Assembly (NCBI RefSeq): GCF_004362195.1
Contig: NZ_SNWG01000001.1
Span: forward strand, 496,001 to 560,000
Length of the DNA: 64,000 bases
Direction: 5' to 3'
Source of the DNA: Microbacterium sp. BK668
Lineage (GTDB): Bacteria; Actinomycetota; Actinomycetes; Actinomycetales; Microbacteriaceae
The position numbers and the translations under genes are program-made. The notes below the pieces were generated by a model. That model ran no database searches, was not told the DNA's origin, and worked only from the letters and a program-made list of their open reading frames with translations. This document shows, in pieces, positions 61,555 through 64,000 of the stretch (the first letter of the stretch is position 1; each line of letters begins with the position of its first letter).

Positions 61555-64000
61555 TCAGGTGTAGCGGCGCAGGGCCTCGCGGCGAGAGGTGACGCCGAGC
61601 TTGCGGTAGATCGAGCGCTGGTGCGTTTTGACGGTGTTCACGGAGACGCCCAGGCGCTCGGCGATCTCGACCGTCGTCAACGTCGTGCGCAGCTGCTCGA
61701 AGACATCGCGCTCGCGCTCGGAGAGCACCGTGAGCGCCGAGCTCGCCGAGGTCGGCCGGAGGCACGAGAGGAGGAACTCCTCGTGCTCCGTCCCCCACGC
61801 GACATGGGCCCCGAGCAGTTCGCGGAGGTCGGGGTCGTCCTCCGCGAACGGGAAGCGGATGAGCTCTGCGTCGGCCACCTCGAGGGCCTGCTCGCAGAGC
61901 TCGTGCGCCGCCTCGAGCTGACCGTTCGCCCAGTGCGCGAGGGCGTTCGTGGCGAACGTCGCAACGCGCACGTACGAGACGCCGGCGAACCCCTTGAGGT
62001 TGCGCAGCACCTGAAGTGCTTCGGTGTAGGCGCCGGCCCGGCGCAGGACGCCCGCGACGTGAACGGCCACGACGGGCATCGGCAGGCTGTCGCCGAGACC
62101 GCGCACGAGCTCGAGCGCGCGCTCACGATGACCGATCGCCTCTTCGAGAAGCGCCACCGCCACCTGACGGAACTTCGCCCACTCGACGCCCTGAACCTCG
62201 CTGCGCGGCAGGAACTGCAGCTCGAGAGCCGCGCGACGGCACTGCCGCGGGTCGCCCGTCGCCGCCGCAGTGGCGGCGAGGTAGATGCGCGCGAGGTCGG
62301 CGAAGGTGCTGCGGGCGCGGCCGAAGACGAGCACGCGGCGGAGCTCCAGTTCCGCCGCCTCCAGGTCGTGCGCCCAGTAGGCCAGAAGGCCCGCCGCCAC
62401 GACGCCGCTGCCGCCGACGTACGCCACCCACGAGGTGGCATCGGCGTCGTCCTCGTCGAGGGTCGCCAGCACGACGCGCGCCGCCGTGTTGCGCCCGGCC
62501 CAGACGAGCGCGTAGATCAGGACCTCGCGCGCTCGCCGTGTCAGAGAGCGATCGCCGACCGCCTCGGCCTCGCGCACCGCGGCCTCGAGGGTCTCGATCG
62601 TCCGATCCGTGCTCGCGCGCAGACGCAGCTCGCTCCACCCGAGCACGAAGGTCAGCGCGGCGTGCTCCTTGGCGGTCAGCGTGCCGGCGGTCAGCAGCCG
62701 CGCTCGCACAGCCGCGATGGCGGGACCGATCCGGTCACGCCCATCGACGAAGAAGAGACGCGCGATCTCGAGGGTCCGCTGCTCGATCTCGCTCTCGCCG
62801 ATGCCGGCCTCTGCCGCATCGAAGAGCTCCCGCGCCCAGCGGTGCTCCCCGATCACATCGCGCGCGCAGGCCCGGATGAGATGGATGACCGGGCTCTCTG
62901 CGCGATCCTGCGGGAGCGAGAGGCAGGCGCGGTCGAGGTCTGTCGCACCCTCGAGGGCGACGAGCGCCACCCAGGAGTTCAGGATGACCTTCTCGGCGCC
63001 GGCCGCATCGCCGAGGGCGACGAGATGGGCGACGGCCTCGAGGGGTCGCGTCACGGCGAGGAGCTCTCCGGCCAGGGCCCGCAGCGCCGCGAGGCGCTCC
63101 GGGCGCTCCTCGGCGAGCAGCTCGCGGCAGTGCCGGGCGAAAAGGGAGTGCCACCGGTAGAGCGGGCCGTCGAGGCCCTCGGTGCGCTCGAGGAAGAGGC
63201 CGAGACGGCGGCAGCGCTCCAGCATCCGTCCGCCATCGGAGCGCCCGGTGAGCGCCGAGGCGAACTCGGGGGTGAGCTCGTCGCAGACGGATGCCTCGAT
63301 CACGAACTCCGCGAGATCCGGGTCGAGGCCCGACAGGACGACATCGCGCACGTACTCGTGCATGAGCCCGCTCGTGCGGACGGCTGCCGAGCTGCGGGAC
63401 GAGCGTGGCGTGAGAAGGGCGAGTCGGACGGCGATCGGCCACCCGCCCGTATCGGCGTGGACGAGGGCCGCGTCGGCGTGGCTCTCCATCGCGACGGCGA
63501 GTGCCTCGATCTCCGGGCGCTCGAACGCGAGCGCCTCTGCGGCGATGACCGCCTCCGGGTGGCTCAGGACGAAGCGCGGCATGCGCAGTTCGAGCGAGGT
63601 CGTGCCGACGAGCACGACGCGCAGCGCCTGGGGCGGATGCTCGATGAGGTCGGCGAGGAGGCCGAACTCCAGGCTCTCGCCCGCGCGCTGCGCATCGTCG
63701 ATGACGAGGACGAACGGCTCCAGCATCCCCGCGAGCGCGGCCTCGAGCCGATGGTGCAGGTCGACCTTCTCGTTCGCCCCCACGAGCCCGAACGGATCGG
63801 TGACGCCGATCCGGTCGGGCGGCACGATGGATTCGATCGCCGCGATGACAGCGCCGTCCACCGCGTGCTCCTCGGTGGGAGCGAGAGCCAGCCAGGCGAC
63901 GAGGTGAGACGTGCGTTCGGCCCAGTTGCTGACGACGGTGGTCTTGCCGAAGCCGCTCGGGGCCGTGACGATCGTGACGGGGTTCTCGTCGACCATCTCG
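61555..64000 (-). CDS. LuxR family large ATP-binding regulator (MalT/LAL type), 5' end outside window
   Basis: At least 813 residues are visible; the first Met (63996) is followed directly by TIVTAPSGFGKTTVV, a Walker A that in MalT-type proteins lies about 30-40 residues from the N-terminus, so the gene probably starts beyond the right edge. Order: STAND ATPase (Walker B VLVIDDAQ), a winged-helix linker, a long TPR-like helical region (about 330-720) and a C-terminal LuxR helix-turn-helix (LSERERDVFEQL...VEIAERLGVSVNTVKTH). The inducer and targets are not apparent from the neighbours. Confidence 0.9.
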   Translation of the reverse strand, partial: EMVDENPVTIVTAPSGFGKTTVVSNWAERTSHLVAWLALAPTEEHAVDGAVIAAIESIVPPDRIGVTDPFGLVGANEKVDLHHRLEAALAGMLEPFVLVIDDAQRAGESLEFGLLADLIEHPPQALRVVLVGTTSLELRMPRFVLSHPEAVIAAEALAFERPEIEALAVAMESHADAALVHADTGGWPIAVRLALLTPRSSRSSAAVRTSGLMHEYVRDVVLSGLDPDLAEFVIEASVCDELTPEFASALTGRSDGGRMLERCRRLGLFLERTEGLDGPLYRWHSLFARHCRELLAEERPERLAALRALAGELLAVTRPLEAVAHLVALGDAAGAEKVILNSWVALVALEGATDLDRACLSLPQDRAESPVIHLIRACARDVIGEHRWARELFDAAEAGIGESEIEQRTLEIARLFFVDGRDRIGPAIAAVRARLLTAGTLTAKEHAALTFVLGWSELRLRASTDRTIETLEAAVREAEAVGDRSLTRRAREVLIYALVWAGRNTAARVVLATLDEDDADATSWVAYVGGSGVVAAGLLAYWAHDLEAAELELRRVLVFGRARSTFADLARIYLAATAAATGDPRQCRRAALELQFLPRSEVQGVEWAKFRQVAVALLEEAIGHRERALELVRGLGDSLPMPVVAVHVAGVLRRAGAYTEALQVLRNLKGFAGVSYVRVATFATNALAHWANGQLEAAHELCEQALEVADAELIRFPFAEDDPDLRELLGAHVAWGTEHEEFLLSCLRPTSASSALTVLSERERDVFEQLRTTLTTVEIAERLGVSVNTVKTHQRSIYRKLGVTSRREALRRYT

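Overview
The window is about 70% G+C, with dense gene packing, short intergenic gaps, frequent GTG starts and many 4-base stop/start overlaps. Gene content (purS/purQ/purL, sufS-sufU, a cebEFG-type cellobiose operon, leaderless promoters with TANNNT -10 boxes) and the abundant word GGATGCC/GGCATCC point to a Gram-positive actinobacterium, most likely Microbacteriaceae and probably Microbacterium. This is an inference; no rRNA or tRNA gene is present to confirm it. No insertion sequence, phage gene or CRISPR array was found. No stretch longer than 300 bases lacks a gene.

Layout. 1-4.9 kb: partial SulP transporter, GAP-like membrane protein, siderophore-interacting reductase, PadR-controlled DHA2 drug exporter and a TfoX-like protein. 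5-7.4 kb: purC and a uracil-type NCS2 permease. 7.5-13.4 kb: a minus-strand cellobiose operon (binding protein, two permeases, GH1 beta-glucosidase, CelR-type LacI regulator) behind a promoter carrying three CelR-like operators. 13.5-15.1 kb: purS-purQ and a DUF1761 membrane protein. 15.2-36.9 kb: a nearly complete purine-degradation island. It holds xanthine dehydrogenase subunits and maturation factors, 8-oxoguanine deaminase, a four-gene ABC importer, allantoinase, formamidase, a fused AtzH-AtzE amidase, ureidoglycine transaminase, allantoate amidohydrolase, OHCU decarboxylase, HIU hydrolase, uricase and a purine permease. 37-41.9 kb: apt, an alpha-glucosidase with its LacI regulator, and an M20 amidohydrolase. 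42-50.5 kb: KimA-like potassium importer, sufS-sufU, kdpD-kdpE and a frameshifted AbiEi/nuclease-like gene, the last three units each followed by a copy of the same palindromic repeat. 50.7-64 kb: TerC, an ArsR-SRPBCC pair, purL, a 44-residue membrane protein, two tandem paralogous anchored proteins with Pro-rich tails, an acyltransferase-patatin pair, chorismate mutase, an AI-2E family transporter and a partial LuxR-type ATPase regulator.

How the genes work together. The island takes purines from import through xanthine/8-oxoguanine, urate, 5-hydroxyisourate, OHCU and allantoin to allantoate and ureidoglycine. PucG would convert ureidoglycine to oxalurate, and the coupled AtzE-like amidase and formamidase are candidates for the next steps. 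Four of its promoters share a GGRWAA-like element exactly 11 bases upstream of the -10 box. The potassium importer has an array of OmpR-type half-sites upstream, which fits control by the nearby KdpE.

Most unusual: a three-copy palindromic repeat family, tandem duplications spanning the stop codons of three unrelated genes, a C6-tract frameshift in the nuclease-like gene, and the fused amidase placed inside a ureide operon.
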